A program made the position numbers and the translations under genes. The notes beneath the pieces were generated by a model, which worked only from the letters and a program-made list of their open reading frames with translations, was not told the origin of the DNA and did no database searches. A DNA stretch of 64,000 bases, taken from positions 1,612,001-1,676,000 of the forward strand of contig JYIP02000006.1 in NCBI GenBank assembly GCA_001051155.2, written 5' to 3'. Positions 48,114 to 61,861 of this stretch are shown piece by piece (position 1 is the first letter of the stretch; the number at the start of each line of letters is the position of its first letter). This stretch comes from Chrysoporthe austroafricana. Taxonomy: Eukaryota; Ascomycota; Sordariomycetes; Diaporthales; Cryphonectriaceae.

Positions 48114-49862
48114 ATACTTAATTTTTATACGGTATTGTATTTTATATTTTAAGAAGAATTTTCCAAAGTCTGCCGAAAAAGCAAAATTATATAATATGCC
48201 AAATATATTTACAAAGTATCGCTTAAAGACCGCCTTTTTCTGGAAGGATATCAGTAAGCTATATATTTATATAATAGCGAAAGCCGTTTCTATTATAATA
48301 TTTATATAACGAAAAACTATTTAAACGATTTCTTTCGTTATTAAAAAGCTTATATAATAGCTTTTTATTAAATGTTAATTAATAAAGATTATACCGATAT
48401 AATAGATTGAAAGATCGAATATAATATTTATATTTTTAATATTAAGCTAAGCAGCAGCAATATTAATCGGCCGCTAATTATTAAAGAAGCTTAGGAACTT
48501 ATTTTATAGTATTTTATACTATTGTAAATTAACTATTCTAGCTTTATCTATAAAAGATAAAAGCTTTATCCAAATACTTTTACTAGCGCAAATGCTATTA
48601 CGAGCGAAAATATAAATAACGGATTAACGGATAACTTTATTAAAAGAGCATTGCTTGAATTTATCCCGAATTCATTTATCGTTCGTAATTCTATCTTTGC
48701 CCTATATACTCTATTAATAGCTCGTTATATTCTATTTCTTATTATAATATCGAAAAACGATCGCTTATAAAATGGGTATAGCTATTATATTAAAAATAAA
48801 GCTAGACAGATAATATTAAGCGGTTATAGCAATTTTATTAAAAAAGAAATAAATACTATATATTATGCAGCCAATATAATAGAAATTATTATAATTTACG
48901 AATATAGTCGTAATATAGCCCTTGCTGCTTAGAAGAAAATAGCTAAGAATATCAAGCCAGTTTTGGCCAAACTTAAAGTTCCCGAACCTATTATACCGAT
49001 TGCTAATTTAAGCTTATTTGCTATAATAGAGCGAAATTTTATAATATTAGCCAAGCGCTATCGAATTATAAATAATATTATCGATTTAACCGAAAACGAT
49101 TTACCGAATATAGCTAATCTATTAGCTATATTAAGCAAAGCTTCCCGAACTAGTATTAATAATACCTTGCTTTTGCAAGTTATGCTTTGCGCTATTCCCG
49201 CTTTATCTATTAAATATAATCCCAAATCCAAAGCTATTAAAGCCGAAATTGCAGTATATTATTGCATGCTAGCCCTCTATATATCCAAGGAATATATACG
49301 CTATAATTTTATTTGGGAAAGCAATTTTAGCATTAACTGTCCTTATATTGCTAACGGTTTCGCTATTCATAATAATATTAAGTTTAGCATTATCGGAATT
49401 TACGATAATCGTATCCAGTATTTCTTCCCTTTTATTATAAGAAAATATATATACGAATTCGTTATTTAATTCCGCGACTTTAATCCTATTATCTTATCTA
49501 ACTAGTCGGGCTTATATTTTATTATAAACCAAATCTTCCGTTTCGAATACGATTTCAAGGCTATTAAGATCGTTTTTACTAAAGATAATATAGATTACGA
49601 TTTTAATGCTATTTTTCAGAAATGGGCTAACGAAAATAAAAATTATTTTAGCGCTGCCCGGTCCTTGCAATGCCAAAATCGCATAATAGGCTTCAAGTCC
49701 TATATCCAAGCGTATAGGCTGGTCAAAACCTTATAGCTTGATATCCATAACTATACCGATTTTTGCAATTATATCGGAAAAGAAGAACTGTTTGCTACGT
49801 TCTCTTGCAATTTATTAAACTTTAAAGCTATTACTAAAGCCTAGGAAGTTATTCCCAATTAA
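48114..49862 (+). pseudogene. A4 ORF3 (unknown, 582 codons)
   Basis: It is exactly 1749 nt, in constant phase, with the start ATG decayed to ATA and ending TAA. A long open piece from 48963 to 49469 gives the clearest view of the centre of the protein, including IPIANLSLFAIIERNFI and CPYIANGFAIHNNIKFSI. Comparison with A3 shows mostly conservative or RIP-explained differences. Function not recognised. Confidence 0.77.
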
Positions 49863-50574
49863 TATATATAGCTATTATTTATCGATATAATATTATTAAT
49901 AGCATATAATGCTGCTTTCTTCTAATAATTTATAGATTTAGCTATTTATATTAAAAATTAGTTACAATATCGCTATATAACGACTATATATGGCTATTGG
50001 CTTTGCATGCCAATATATCTTATCGTAACTTTACTTTATATTTACTATTATTATATTTACTTAATATTTTATTATTTGAAAGCTATATTTTTTATTAATA
50101 TTTACGAGCAATTTTAGTCTTTAATTATATTTATATTAAATATTTCGGCAGTAAATACGATTAAGCATTACCGAAATATATTTGGATATCGGCTAGCCTT
50201 ATTATATATAAGTACTATATATATCTATTTATTCTAAGTATAAACCGATTATAATAGAAGATTAATTCTAAGCTTCTAATATAAGCAAGTTTTCTTTTAA
50301 TCCTTAGCATAAGCATATTTATTATTCAAGTCCCCAGTATAGGCATATTTATTATTTAAGTTCCCGGCATAAGCATATTTACTTATTAAGACTTTAATAC
50401 GAGTCGGCTTTATAAAATGATTATTATTTCCTATATAATCTCCTTTATTCAATAGTGCTATTATGCTTTTCTTTGCTATATAATTTAGAGTCTTATTATA
50501 TCGTATTACCGCTATTCAAAATATCTCTGATAGTTAGCTTCCTTTATAGATAAAGGTTATAAAAGGCTGGCAAT
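49863..50574 (+). other. A4 3' UTR with four ~30-bp repeats
   Basis: These 712 nt are 30 nt longer than in A3 because the repeat block at about 50270-50395 has an additional unit (core TTCCCGGCATAAGCATATTT). Confidence 0.75.
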
Positions 50575-50781
50575 TAATAGCAAAACCTATAAATGAAATA
50601 AATTCGTAATAGATTCGCTTAATAAATTTATAGTAAATTCCCTAATAAATACGCAATGAATTTATTAAGTGGATGCTATATTTTTACCGGGGGGCTTATA
50701 TAATGCCTTAATAGGCTTTAGCATAATTTACTTTCTCGGAAAAACTATGCTTTATAATATATTTCAGTACGTTTATTATCA
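50575..50781 (+). repeat. A4 3' LTR, 207 bp
   Basis: It starts TAATAG and ends TTATCA. It is followed by ATTGC (50782-50786) and then by resumed A1 pol. Confidence 0.92.
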
Positions 50782-50786
50782 ATTGC

Positions 50787-52942
50787 GTAATAATATTTCT
50801 TTCAATAAATTAAAAACGGGTTATAGTTTTCAGGAAAGCTAAATTCAGATTAATTATTATTTATTAAGCATATTTTCCAATAAATTGCGGAAATTACTGA
50901 AAAATAACTAGAAAAATACCGATTTTCGGATATAGAAATTCCTGAAATAAAAGATTATTTCGAAAATAATAATAAATTAGGGATTCGAAAGGATAAAGCT
51001 ATTAAAGAATCGGAAATTGATTTCGGTATATATATTTGCAAGCATTTACTGGAATTTCTTTATAAAATTATAAAATTAATATAAATATATACTGGAATTT
51101 TCAAAAATATAAATCCTATTAATATATTAATCGATTAATAAATAAAAATCGACTTAATCGAAAGATAATAGAATTAGAAAATAAGATAAAAGCTATATTA
51201 TTTAAATAAAGAAAATTAGGAAATAATTAACGAAATTTTAAATAAATTATATTAATAAAATCGAGCTAAATAAGTTATAAATGCAATATTATTCGGTTTA
51301 TTAATTTTTGTAATTTAGAAAAATATAAATAGCTAAAAGAAAAAATATATAATAATTAATTTATATATTTTAAATAAAGTTTTAGTTTTCAATATTTACT
51401 TTTTGCTATTATAATAAGAAATTATTAAATAGCTAAAAGGAAAAATATATATTATAATAATAAATATATAGCAATTTTTCTATTAATTCTTAATATATCT
51501 AGATTATAAAAACCGATTTATTATTATTAGTTATTATAATTAAGAAAGAATAAAAGTTCTATTTATAAAATTTCGAAATTTATTATTTTATATTTAATAT
51601 TTTATAGATTAATTCTTACGATTATATTATAAATTTGCTTCCGCTTTTATAAATAATATTATTATCTATTTAATTATAAAATAAAATTATTTATAATATT
51701 TACAAATTATCTTTTTATTATTTTTATGCAAAAATATTTTATTAATTGAATTCAAATCGTTTTTTGGATATCCTTTAATCTAGATTTTAGGATTCAAAAT
51801 AAACGGATTCGGAATTTCCAATACGGAATACTGGATATAAGCTATTTGCAATCTGAAATTTCTTAAAATATTTTAATAATTGGAAAAATTTATTGAATTT
51901 ATAAATATTTATGCTATTTAATTCTTAAATATAATTATAAAATTAATCTATTTCAGAAAAGGAAAATTAAAATGCTAAATAAGGCTTATTAATCGAATTG
52001 TTTACTTTTAAATATAAAATAACGAAATTATATTACGCAAGCTACTTTCGACTTAATATTAAACGAAATTAATAATTTTTACGATTTCAAAATAGCTTTA
52101 GAAATTAAAAATGCTTTATTTTATTATATTTTAAATAAATTTCTTTTTATTTAGCTAAATATATTTAAAGAAATAAGGTTTTCAAATATTGTTTTTCAAT
52201 TAATAAACGATTATATATAGAATAGAATATTGCTAATAGTAAGTATAGCTATATAATTAATTCTTTATTTAAGCAAAATAATTAATAAAATAAAATAAAA
52301 GTATTAGCTTATAAAGCTAGAAATAGCTTATTTAATATAGCTAATACGAAAATTGTAAATAATAATAAAATCGAATTAAGCTAAATTAATTTATATTCTT
52401 ATTAATTACGTAATAATAGTTAGCATTATTTATTCGTTATTTATAAATATAATAAATAAGATTAAAGCAAATATATAGCTAATTTTCATTTCGGAATATT
52501 TAAGCTAATTTAATTTGAAAGCATATTATATACCGGGAAGATCGAATATTCTTGCAAATGCTATATTAAGATTACTATTTATTTAGAAACTTATTGATAA
52601 TAAAAGCATTTTAAATAAAATATAAGAAGATAAACTTATTTAAATTTTTAATAAAATATTTATAAATAGCGAAATGAAAAGGCGTATTAAAAAAGAATAC
52701 GAAAAATACTTTTTATAATCCAAAATAATTGAATAATTAAAAGATTCAAATAAAATTGCCCGATTACTTTTTATATTAAATTATAATAGCTTATTATTTC
52801 TTAAAGATTATTACGGGAAATAATAATTAATCGAACTTATAATAAAAATAAAAACGATTTATAATAACTTTTAAAAGAAATATAGCTTATATTATTTCTA
52901 TTAATCCTATTTTATACTATTATTATAAACTTTATTATAGGA
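50787..52942 (+). pseudogene. A1 pol, middle part (RT, RNase H, start of integrase)
   Basis: It continues 40323-40483. RT motif C reads FINN near 51650. It breaks off in the integrase linker at A5; TAGGA at 52938-52942 should be A5's left target duplication. Confidence 0.8.
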
Positions 52943-53149
52943 TAATAGCAAAACTTATAAATAAAGTAAATTCGTAATAAATTCGCTTAATAAATTTATA
53001 GTAAATCCTTTAATAAATACGCAATAAATTTATTAAGTAAATGCTATATTCTTATTAAGAGGCTTATATAATACTTTAATAAGCTTTAGCATAATTTACT
53101 TTTTTAGAAAAACTATATTTTATAATATATTTTAATATATTTATTATTA
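52943..53149 (+). repeat. A5 5' LTR, 207 bp
   Basis: Decayed ends TAATAGC...TTATTA; constant length; leader repeats follow at 53196-53346. Confidence 0.88.
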
Positions 53150-53195
53150 ATTAATAGCTATGCTTTATACGCTTTTGCTACGTAATCGGGTTTCG

Positions 53196-53346
53196 ATTAT
53201 TAGCTTTATAAAGCAATAGCTTTTATAAAAATATCGGTTTTATAAAATAATAGCTTTTGTAAAAGTATTAATTCTATAAAATATCGGCTCTTATAAGAAT
53301 ATCAATCCTGTAAAATATCGGCTTTTATAAAAGTAATATTCTTATA
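53196..53346 (+). repeat. A5 leader tandem repeats
   Basis: 17-18 bp units, for example TATCGGCTCTTATAAGAA, in the same position as in the other copies. Confidence 0.75.
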
Positions 53347-53390
53347 AGAGATATTATAATTATTTATCGATAATTTATTGCTAATTTACT

Positions 53391-56300
53391 ATAATAATTA
53401 CTAGCAATAATATTTTATTATTGCAGCTTATTGATTATATCGAAATCAAATATTCTGTTTAAGTATATAAGTTTATATAAGCTTTGAATAATTCTAAAAA
53501 GAAAAATTGAATTATATCAGATATTAAAATCTTTTTCGAAATTGCGTATGCTTTTATTAACTGGAAACTTTTAGCCGATCGATACGAAAAAGTAAAGCAA
53601 AACCTTAAAGAAGCCAATATACCTTTATAGAAAGCAAAAGCATAAGTAGTTAAGCAAAGATAGCTTTTATTATTTAAGCATTAGACTTAAGAAAGAAGAA
53701 AGTCGAATTTCGATAAGAATTTATCCTAGTAAATAGGAAAGAATAATATATTCTGAGAAGATTTTTCCAAATATTGCAAATTTCGATAGCTTGCTAAAGC
53801 AATAACGGAAGAAAAGCGATAATAAATGCTTATAAAAATAAACGAAAGCAAAAATACTTTTCGACTTAATAATCCGGAAAATCCATTAAAAGAATTAGCT
53901 TAGCAATAATTTATCGAAAATCGAAAGCATTATATACTTAAATATATTAATATTAATAATAAAATCAAATATATTTATTTATTATAATATTTAACCGAAA
54001 ATTCAAATTTTAGATTTACTAATAAATCTGGGAATTTTTTAGTTATAATAAGAAGAATAAATAAAGGCAAAAGAAAATAATTAATTCCAAAAAATAAGCA
54101 TACTTTTTCCTTTTTAATAAGAATTTAAAATCGGAATATTTCTAAATAAAATTTTATTATAATTATTCCGGCTAATTTTATAAATTTTATAGCAAAAGGC
54201 ATATTAATGCTTTAATCGAGTTTATCAGATTATTCGTAGCTTTTCGAAAAAAAAAATTATAAAAAAAAAAGATTAAATAAAAGAAAATCGGATAATCTTA
54301 TTATTATCCCTTAAAAATACCTAACCCTTTCTTTTTCAATTATTAATCTATTAGATTAATTTCTATAATAACTCGAAATAAAAGTAATTTACTAAAATGG
54401 CTTTATTTTGAAAAAAGCAATATATATTAAATTTAAGAAAATATTCTAATTGCAATAAGCTTTTAATATATAAGCGCTTTAATCGGAATTTATTAAAGAA
54501 CCCTTTCTTATTTCGGCTGCGAAATATTACGTTAATAATAAATATCGCTTTATTAAATTAGCATTTCTTAATATTAAAGAATATATCTAGCAAATATTTA
54601 TATTAAGAGCAGGAAATTAATTAAATTAAAGATTATTTTCGGGTTTTAAGCTGGATATTAAAATTAACCTTAATTTCTAAGAAAAACTAGTTAATAAGCC
54701 AGATAAATTACCGGATTTATCGGATTTTAATAATAATAAAAATAATAGTTTTCGAAATCTATTATTTAGCTATAAATAATTCAAAAATCCCCGAATTTAT
54801 TAATTTAATTTATTTAAATTTATAGTATTGCCTATTAATATTAATAGGGAATTCAAGAATATAGTTATAAAGCGATTTCGATTTTATGAAAATTGGAATA
54901 ATTATATTAATTTAATAATCGTATTTATTATAAATAGCAAAATTATTATTTGAAAAAACTTTTAAGCCTTTATAAATTAATATAAAATATATATAATTAG
55001 AAATGCAAAATATATTAAATATTTTAATTTTTATTTACTTGCTTATTTAATTAGAATAGCATATATTTAATTTTATTTTATATTATTTTTTTAAAAGTAT
55101 AAGGATTTTATTTTATATAAGCATAATTAAAGCTAATAGAAGAAATAATTAAAAAAAGATTTTTTTATATTGCGGAAAACTATAAAAGACTTGCTAAACG
55201 CCCAATAATATTCTAGAAAAGATATACGAAATAATTGCAATATTCTGGAATTTACTTATTATATCTGTCAATTTATTAAGCTAGCCGAATATCCAAATTT
55301 ATATTTGGCTAAAAATATTTAAAATCGGATTAATAAAAAATTAATAATTAGATATTTCGATAAATTTAATCGAAATAAGAATGCGAAAGATTTCGAAAAA
55401 TGTTTTAAAGCGAAATAAGAAATATAACATATTTTCGAATCAGATTGCGTAATAAGATTATTTCGTAAACTTGTATAATTAATATAGAAAATTATGCAAT
55501 TAATTGCTAATTTTCCTAATATTAATATTTATTTCTTAACTAATATATTCTTAAAACGCTTTGGAAAATTCAGGCTTTAAAAACTTGAATATTTATTTCG
55601 CTTAATAAGGATATTTAATTAGCTAAATTTATTTAAAAGTACTGAATATATCCCGGAATACGAATTCCGAAAGCTTTTATTAAAATAATAGTAAAAGCTA
55701 ATAAATATTCAGAATTAATTACGGGAACGGATAGCTAAATAATAAAATATCTCTAATATAGCTAGGAAAATGTTAATTAATATTATAAATAATAGTAAAA
55801 GTTCAATTTCAAAAAACCGAAATTTCTAATTGCGCTTTTATTATCGATTCGTATAAAAAGATATTAAAAAATATTTTATCCAGTTAATCTTAGCAAATTT
55901 CAATATCGATAACGGAAAATTGCAATATAATCCAGATAAAAAGGATAAGCTAGCTCGAAAAGGCTATTTCTTTATAAACGATAATCTATTTATAGTAAAT
56001 AATAATAAATAAAATGAAAAGACTGAAAATAGCAAAAACTTATAGAGGTAAGAAAATAAGTTGGAAAAATAAGCTAATAAGGAAAATATAATAATCGAAA
56101 ACGATATTTAGATTTTTCGAGCCGAAAAAGTAAAATTATCGGTAAACGAAAGCATATTTTATATTAAGTACTTTATATAATTATCCAATTAGCTATAGAA
56201 TTTTCCTAAAATCGATATATAGAAAAGAGAAATCTTAAAATATAATATTTTTATATTTATAATTAAGCTTTATTAGAATAGCAGCTATATATATGCAAAA

Positions 56301-56828
56301 GCTATAATTAGAATATATTCGAATAAGCCGGATATAAAGGTTTATATTAATATAAGCGCTAATTATTATATTATTGCTAAAGAATTATTAATATAGTTTT
56401 CCAAAACGAAAATAAATTAGAATATAAAAATTAAATTTAAAGGCATAAATTAATTGCTAATAAAAAGCTAAGCTGAATTCGATTTATATTTCTAGAGCAA
56501 TAAATACGATTACTTATTTATATTTTATATTCGAATAAGAACTTGAATATTAAATTAATTAAAAACAAATATTCTATTAAAATAAGAATATAATATTCTT
56601 TACAAATTGAATATTCTAAATTCAGAATTATTTATACGATTTAGTTATTTTAATAATATTATAGCGAAAATAGAAATATTTGCCCGAATATTAATATAAT
56701 CCTAATAAGCAAAAACCGCAATTATTATAATAATATTGCTTAAATTTTATAAGCTAATTCCTATTAATATTAAGCAAATCCTAAAAATATAACCTTTCTA
56801 TTTAAGCCGAAATAAAAAGAATAAATAA
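53391..56828 (+). pseudogene. A5 gag-protease
   Basis: 3438 nt, the same length as A3. Start decayed to ATA; the ATGA overlap has become ATAA (56825-56828). The protease region near 56350 reads INISANYY, with the catalytic Asp also lost. Confidence 0.76.
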
Positions 56829-58911
56829 ATTGCTTAATAAGCTATTAAATTAAGGAAATCCTAATAACGAATTAAGCAATAACTTTTTTAAAAATCCAGA
56901 AAAACTAATTTCTAAAAATAATTGAATTATTCTAAACAAATTATATAATTCCGCTAACGAATTACGATAATTATTATTATATCGCGTAATAATACTTTTT
57001 TTAACGAATTAAAGATAAGTTATAGCTTTTAGGAAAGCTAAATTTAAATTAACTATTATTTATTAAGCATATTTTCTAATAAATTGTGGAAATTATTAAA
57101 GAATAGCTAGAAGAATATTAATTTTCGGATATAAAAATTCCTGAGATAAGAGATTATTTCGAAAATAATAATAAACTAGGGATTCGAAAAGATAAAGCTA
57201 TTAAAGAATTAGAAATTGATTTCGGTATATATATTTGCAAGTATTTACCGGAATTTCTTTATAAAGTTATAGAATTAATACGGGCATATACTAGAATTTT
57301 CAAAAATATAAATCTTATTAATATATTAATTAATTAATAAATAAAAATCGATTTAGTCGAAAGATAATAAAATTAGAAAATAAAATAAAAGCTATATTAT
57401 TTAAATAAAGAAAATTAAAAAGTAATTAATGAAATTTTGAATAAATTATATTAATAAAATCGAACTAAATAAGTTATAAATATAATATTATTCGGTTTAT
57501 TAATTTTTATAATTTAAAAGAATATAAATAGCTAGAAAAAAAGATATATAATAATTAATTTATACGCTTTAAATTAAATTTTAATTCCCAATACTTATCT
57601 TTTGCTATTATAGCAAGAAATTATTAAATAGCTAAGAAAAAAAATATATATTATAATAATAAATATATAATAATTTTTCTATTAATTCTTAATATATTCA
57701 AATTATAAAAACCGATTTACTATTATTAATTATTATAATTAAAAAAAAATAAAAGTTTTATTTATAGGATTTCGAAATTTATTATTCTATATTTAGCATT
57801 TTATAAATTAATTCTTATAATTATATTATAAATTTGCTTCCGTTTTTATAAATAATATTATTATTTATTTAATTATAAAATAAAATTATTTGCAATATTT
57901 ACAAACTATTTTCTTGCTATTTTTATGCAAAAATATTTTATTAATTAAACTTAAATTATTTTTTAAATATCTTTTAATTCAGATTTTAAGATTTAAAATA
58001 AATAGATTCGGAATTTCCAATACGGAATACTAAATATAAGCTATTCGCAATCTGGAATTCTTTAAAATATTTTAGCAATTAGAAAAGTTTATTGGATTTA
58101 CAAGATATTTATATTACTTAATTCCTAAATATAATTATAGAATTAATTTATTTTAGAAAAAGAAAATTAAGATATTAAACGAAATTTGCTAATCGAATTA
58201 TTTACTTTTAAATATAAAATAGCGAAATTATATTACGCAAGCTATTTTCGATTTAATATTAAATAAAGTTAATAGTTTTTACGATTTCAAAATAGTTTTG
58301 GAAATTAAAAATGCTTTATTTTATTATATTTTAAATAAACTTTTTTTTATTTAACTAAATGCATTTAAAGAAATAAAGTTTTCAAATATTATTTTCCAAT
58401 TAGCAAATAATTATATATAGAACGGAATATTGTTAATAGCAAATATAGCTATATAATTAATCTTTTATTTGAATAAAATAATTAATAAAGCAAAACGAAA
58501 GTATTAGCTTATAAAGCTAAAAATAGCTTAATTAGTATAATTAATACGAAAATTGCAAATAATAATAAGATTAAATTAAATTAAGCTAATTTATATTTTT
58601 ATTAATTATATAATAATAATTAGCATTATTCATTCGTTATTTATAAATATAGTAAATAAGATTAAAGCAAATATATAGCTAATTTTCATTTTGGAATATT
58701 TAAGCTAATTCGACTTGAAAGTATATTATATATTAAGAAAGTCGAACGTTTTTGCAAATGCTATATTAAGATTATTATTTACCCAGAAACTTATTAACGA
58801 TAAGGGCGTTCTAAATAAAATATAAGAAAACGAATTTATTCAGATTCTCAATAAAATATTTATAAATAGCAAAATGAAAAAGCATATCAAAAAAGAATAC
58901 GAAAAATACTT
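56825..58911 (+). pseudogene. A5 pol, N-terminal part
   Basis: RT and RNase H homology with FINN at motif C near 57850. It is cut by A6; TACTT at 58907-58911 should be A6's left target duplication. Confidence 0.78.
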
Positions 58912-59118
58912 TAATAGCGAATATACTGAAATATATTATAAAGCATAATTCTTCCAAGAAAGTAAACTACGTTAAAGCCTATTAGAGCATTATATAGGCC
59001 TCCCGGTAAGAGTATAGCATTTACTTGGTAAATTCATTGCGTATTTATTAAGGGATTTATTATAAATTTACCAGGCAAATCTATTACGAATTCATTTCGT
59101 TTATAGGTTTTGCTATTA
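58912..59118 (-). repeat. A6 3' LTR, 207 bp
   Basis: TAATAGCGAATATACTG...GCTATTA, the family LTR with decayed ends. Three ~30-bp 3' UTR repeat units follow near 59300-59400. Confidence 0.9.
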
Positions 59119-59801
59119 ATTGCCGGCCTTTTATAACCTTTATTTATAAAAAAAAGCTAATTATTAAAGATATTTTGAATAGCAATAATATAATATAATA
59201 GGATTCTGGGTTATATAGTAAGGAAAAGTACGATAGTATTATTGAATAAAAGAAATTATATAGGAAATAATAATCGTTTTATAAAGCCGATTCGTATTAG
59301 AATCTTAATAGGTAAATATGCTTACGCTAAGGATTTGAATAATAAATATGCTTATGCCGGGAATTAAAAGAAAACCTACTTATACCGGGAGCTTAGAATT
59401 GATTTTCTATTACAATCGGTTTATGCTTAGAATGGATAAATATATATAATACTTATATATAATAAAGCTAGCCGATATCCAGGTATATTTCGGTAATGCT
59501 TAATCGTATTTACTGCCGAAATATTTAATATAAATATAACCAAAAATTAAAATTGCTCGTAAATATTAATAGAAAGTATAGCTTTCAGATAATAAGGTAT
59601 TAAATAAATATAATAGTAATAAATATAAAATGAAATTACGATAAGATATATTAATATATAAAGCTAATAGCCGTATATAGTCGTTATATAGCAATATTAT
59701 AATTAGTTTTTAATATAAATAGCTAAATTTATAAATTATTAGAAAAAAGCAGTATTATATGTTATTAATAATATTATATTGATAAATAATAGCTATATTT
59801 A

Positions 59802-61550
59802 CTAATTGGGAATAATTTCCCAGGTTTTAATAATAATTTTAAAATTTAGTAAATTGCAAAAGAATATAGCAAATAATTTTTCCTTTCCGATATAATCGCA
59901 AAGGTCGGTATAGTTATAGATATTAAATTGCAAAGTTTTGATTAGCCTATGCGCTTGGATATAAGACTTGAGGCTTATTATGCGATTTTGGCATTGCAAG
60001 AACCGGGCAGCGCTAAAGTAATTCTTATTTTCGTTAGTTTATTTCTGAAAGGTAGCGTTAAAATTGTAATTCATATTGTTTTTGGTAAAAACGATCTTAA
60101 TAGCTTTGAAATTATATTCGAAACGGAAGATTTGATTTATAATAAAGTATAAACCCGATTAATTGGATAGGATAATAGGATCAAGATTGCAGAATTAAAT
60201 AACGAATTCGTATATATATTCTCTTATAGTAAAAGGGAAGAAATACTAGATGCGATTATCGTAAATTCCGATAATGCCGAACTTAATATTATTATAAATA
60301 GCGAAACCGTTAATAATATAAGGACGGTTAGTACCGAAATTGCTTTTTTAAATAAAATTATAATATATATATTTCTTAGATATGTAAAGGGCTAGCGTAT
60401 AGTAATATATTACGATTTCGGCTTTAATAGCTTTGGATTTAGAGTTATATTTGATAAATAAAACAGGGATAATGCGAAATGTAACCCGTAAAGGCAAGGT
60501 ATTACTAATATTAGCTCGGAAAGTTTTGCTTAGTATAATTAATAGATTAGCTATATTCGGTAAGTCGTTTTCGGTTAAGTCGATAATATTATTTATAATT
60601 CGATAGCATTTAGCTAATATTATGAAATTTCGTTTTATTATAGCAGATAAGCTTAAATTAGTAATTAGCATAATAAGCTTAAGAATTTTAAGTTTGGCTA
60701 AAATTGGCTTGATATTTTTAGCGGTTTTCTTCTAAATAGCGAGGGTTATATTACGATTATATTCGTAAATTATAACGATTTCTGCTATATTAGCTATATA
60801 GCGTATAGCATTTATTTCCTTTTTAATAAAGTTGCTATAATTGCTTAGCATTATCTGTTTAGCTTTATCTTTAATATAATAGCTATACTTATTTCGTAAG
60901 CAATTATCTTTCGATATTATAATAGGAAATAGGATGCGATAAGCTATTAATAAAGTATATAAGGCAGGGATAGAATTACGAATAATAAGTGAATTCGGAA
61001 TAAATTCAGGCAATGCTTTCCTAATAGAATTATCCGTTAATCCGTTATTTGTATTTTTGCTCGTAATAGTATTCGTATTAATAAGGGTGCTTAAATAAAG
61101 CTCTTATCTTTTATAGATAGGGCTGGAATAATTAATTTACGATAATATAAGGTATTGTAAAATAAGCTCTTGGGCTTCTTTAATAGTTAGCGGCCGATTA
61201 ATATTGCTGCTGCTTAGCTTAATATTGGGAATACAGATATTATATTCGATTTCTCGGTTTATTATATTAGTATAATTTTTACTAATTAACGCCCGATAAA
61301 AGGCTACCGTATAAGCTTTTTGGCAGCAAAAGAAATTGCTTAAATAGTTTTTCGTTATATAAATATTATAGTAGAAACGGCTTTCGCTATTATATAAGTA
61401 TATAGCTTACCGATATCCTTCCAGGGAAAGGCGGTTTTTGAGCGATGCTTTATAGATATATTTAGCGTATTATATAATCTTGCTTTTTCGGCAAACTTTG
61501 GAAAGTTTTTCTTAGGATATAAAGTACGGTATTATATAGAAATTAAGCAT
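59802..61550 (-). pseudogene. A6 ORF3 (unknown, 582 codons)
   Basis: An intact ATG at 61550 leads to a stop at 59804-59802, exactly 1749 nt. Open pieces at 60671-60348 and 61013-60732 match A3 and A4 in phase. The latter contains MPEFIPNSLIIRNSIPALY and a Lys-rich KDKAKQIMLSN segment. Function not recognised. Confidence 0.76.
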
Positions 61551-61861
61551 AGCTAAATATACTATTTTTTATCAGTTTTAGTTTTATAGCAAAGCATTTA
61601 CGGAAAAATACAATTTGATAATTGCGTAATATATTTTGGTTTTAATAATATTAATAGCCTTATTAGTATAATCTTTACAGGTTTACAAAAGCTTAGCAAA
61701 ATAAAGCGAAATTAATAATAATACTAGCTTAATATTCAAAAATAATATTCAAAAGTATAATAAAAAGTAATAATAATAGGGCGATATAGCTAGTTATAAT
61801 AAATAAATAAGGATAATAATTATAAGCGCGCTAATAAGAAAAGGAAAATAAAATGAATTTA

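Larger units (their letters stand above)
40484..50781 (+). mobile_element. Family A copy A4, inserted in A1 pol (10,298 bp)
   Basis: It has two 207-bp LTRs and a perfect target duplication ATTGC (40479-40483 and 50782-50786). It is 358 bp shorter than A3: gag has lost 388 nt and the 3' UTR has gained 30 nt, exactly one repeat unit. All other intervals equal those of A3. Confidence 0.92.
7946..52942 (+). mobile_element. Family A Ty3/gypsy copy A1, outermost host element, in pieces
   Basis: A1 is plus-oriented and visible as three pieces: 7946-10076, 38574-40483 and 50787-52942. The gaps are A2 (in gag), A4 (early pol) and A5 (mid pol). Removing each insert with one copy of its 5-bp target duplication restores continuity of homology to A3. 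The 3' half of pol, ORF3 and the 3' LTR must lie beyond position 64,000, past A5 and A6. It is among the most AT-rich copies, as expected for the oldest layer. Confidence 0.85.
52943..58911 (+). mobile_element. Family A copy A5, 5' part, inserted in A1 pol
   Basis: Plus-oriented, with 5' LTR, leader, full-length gag-protease and the first 2087 nt of pol; then interrupted by A6. The remainder lies beyond the window. It is heavily AT-rich, comparable to A1. Confidence 0.87.
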
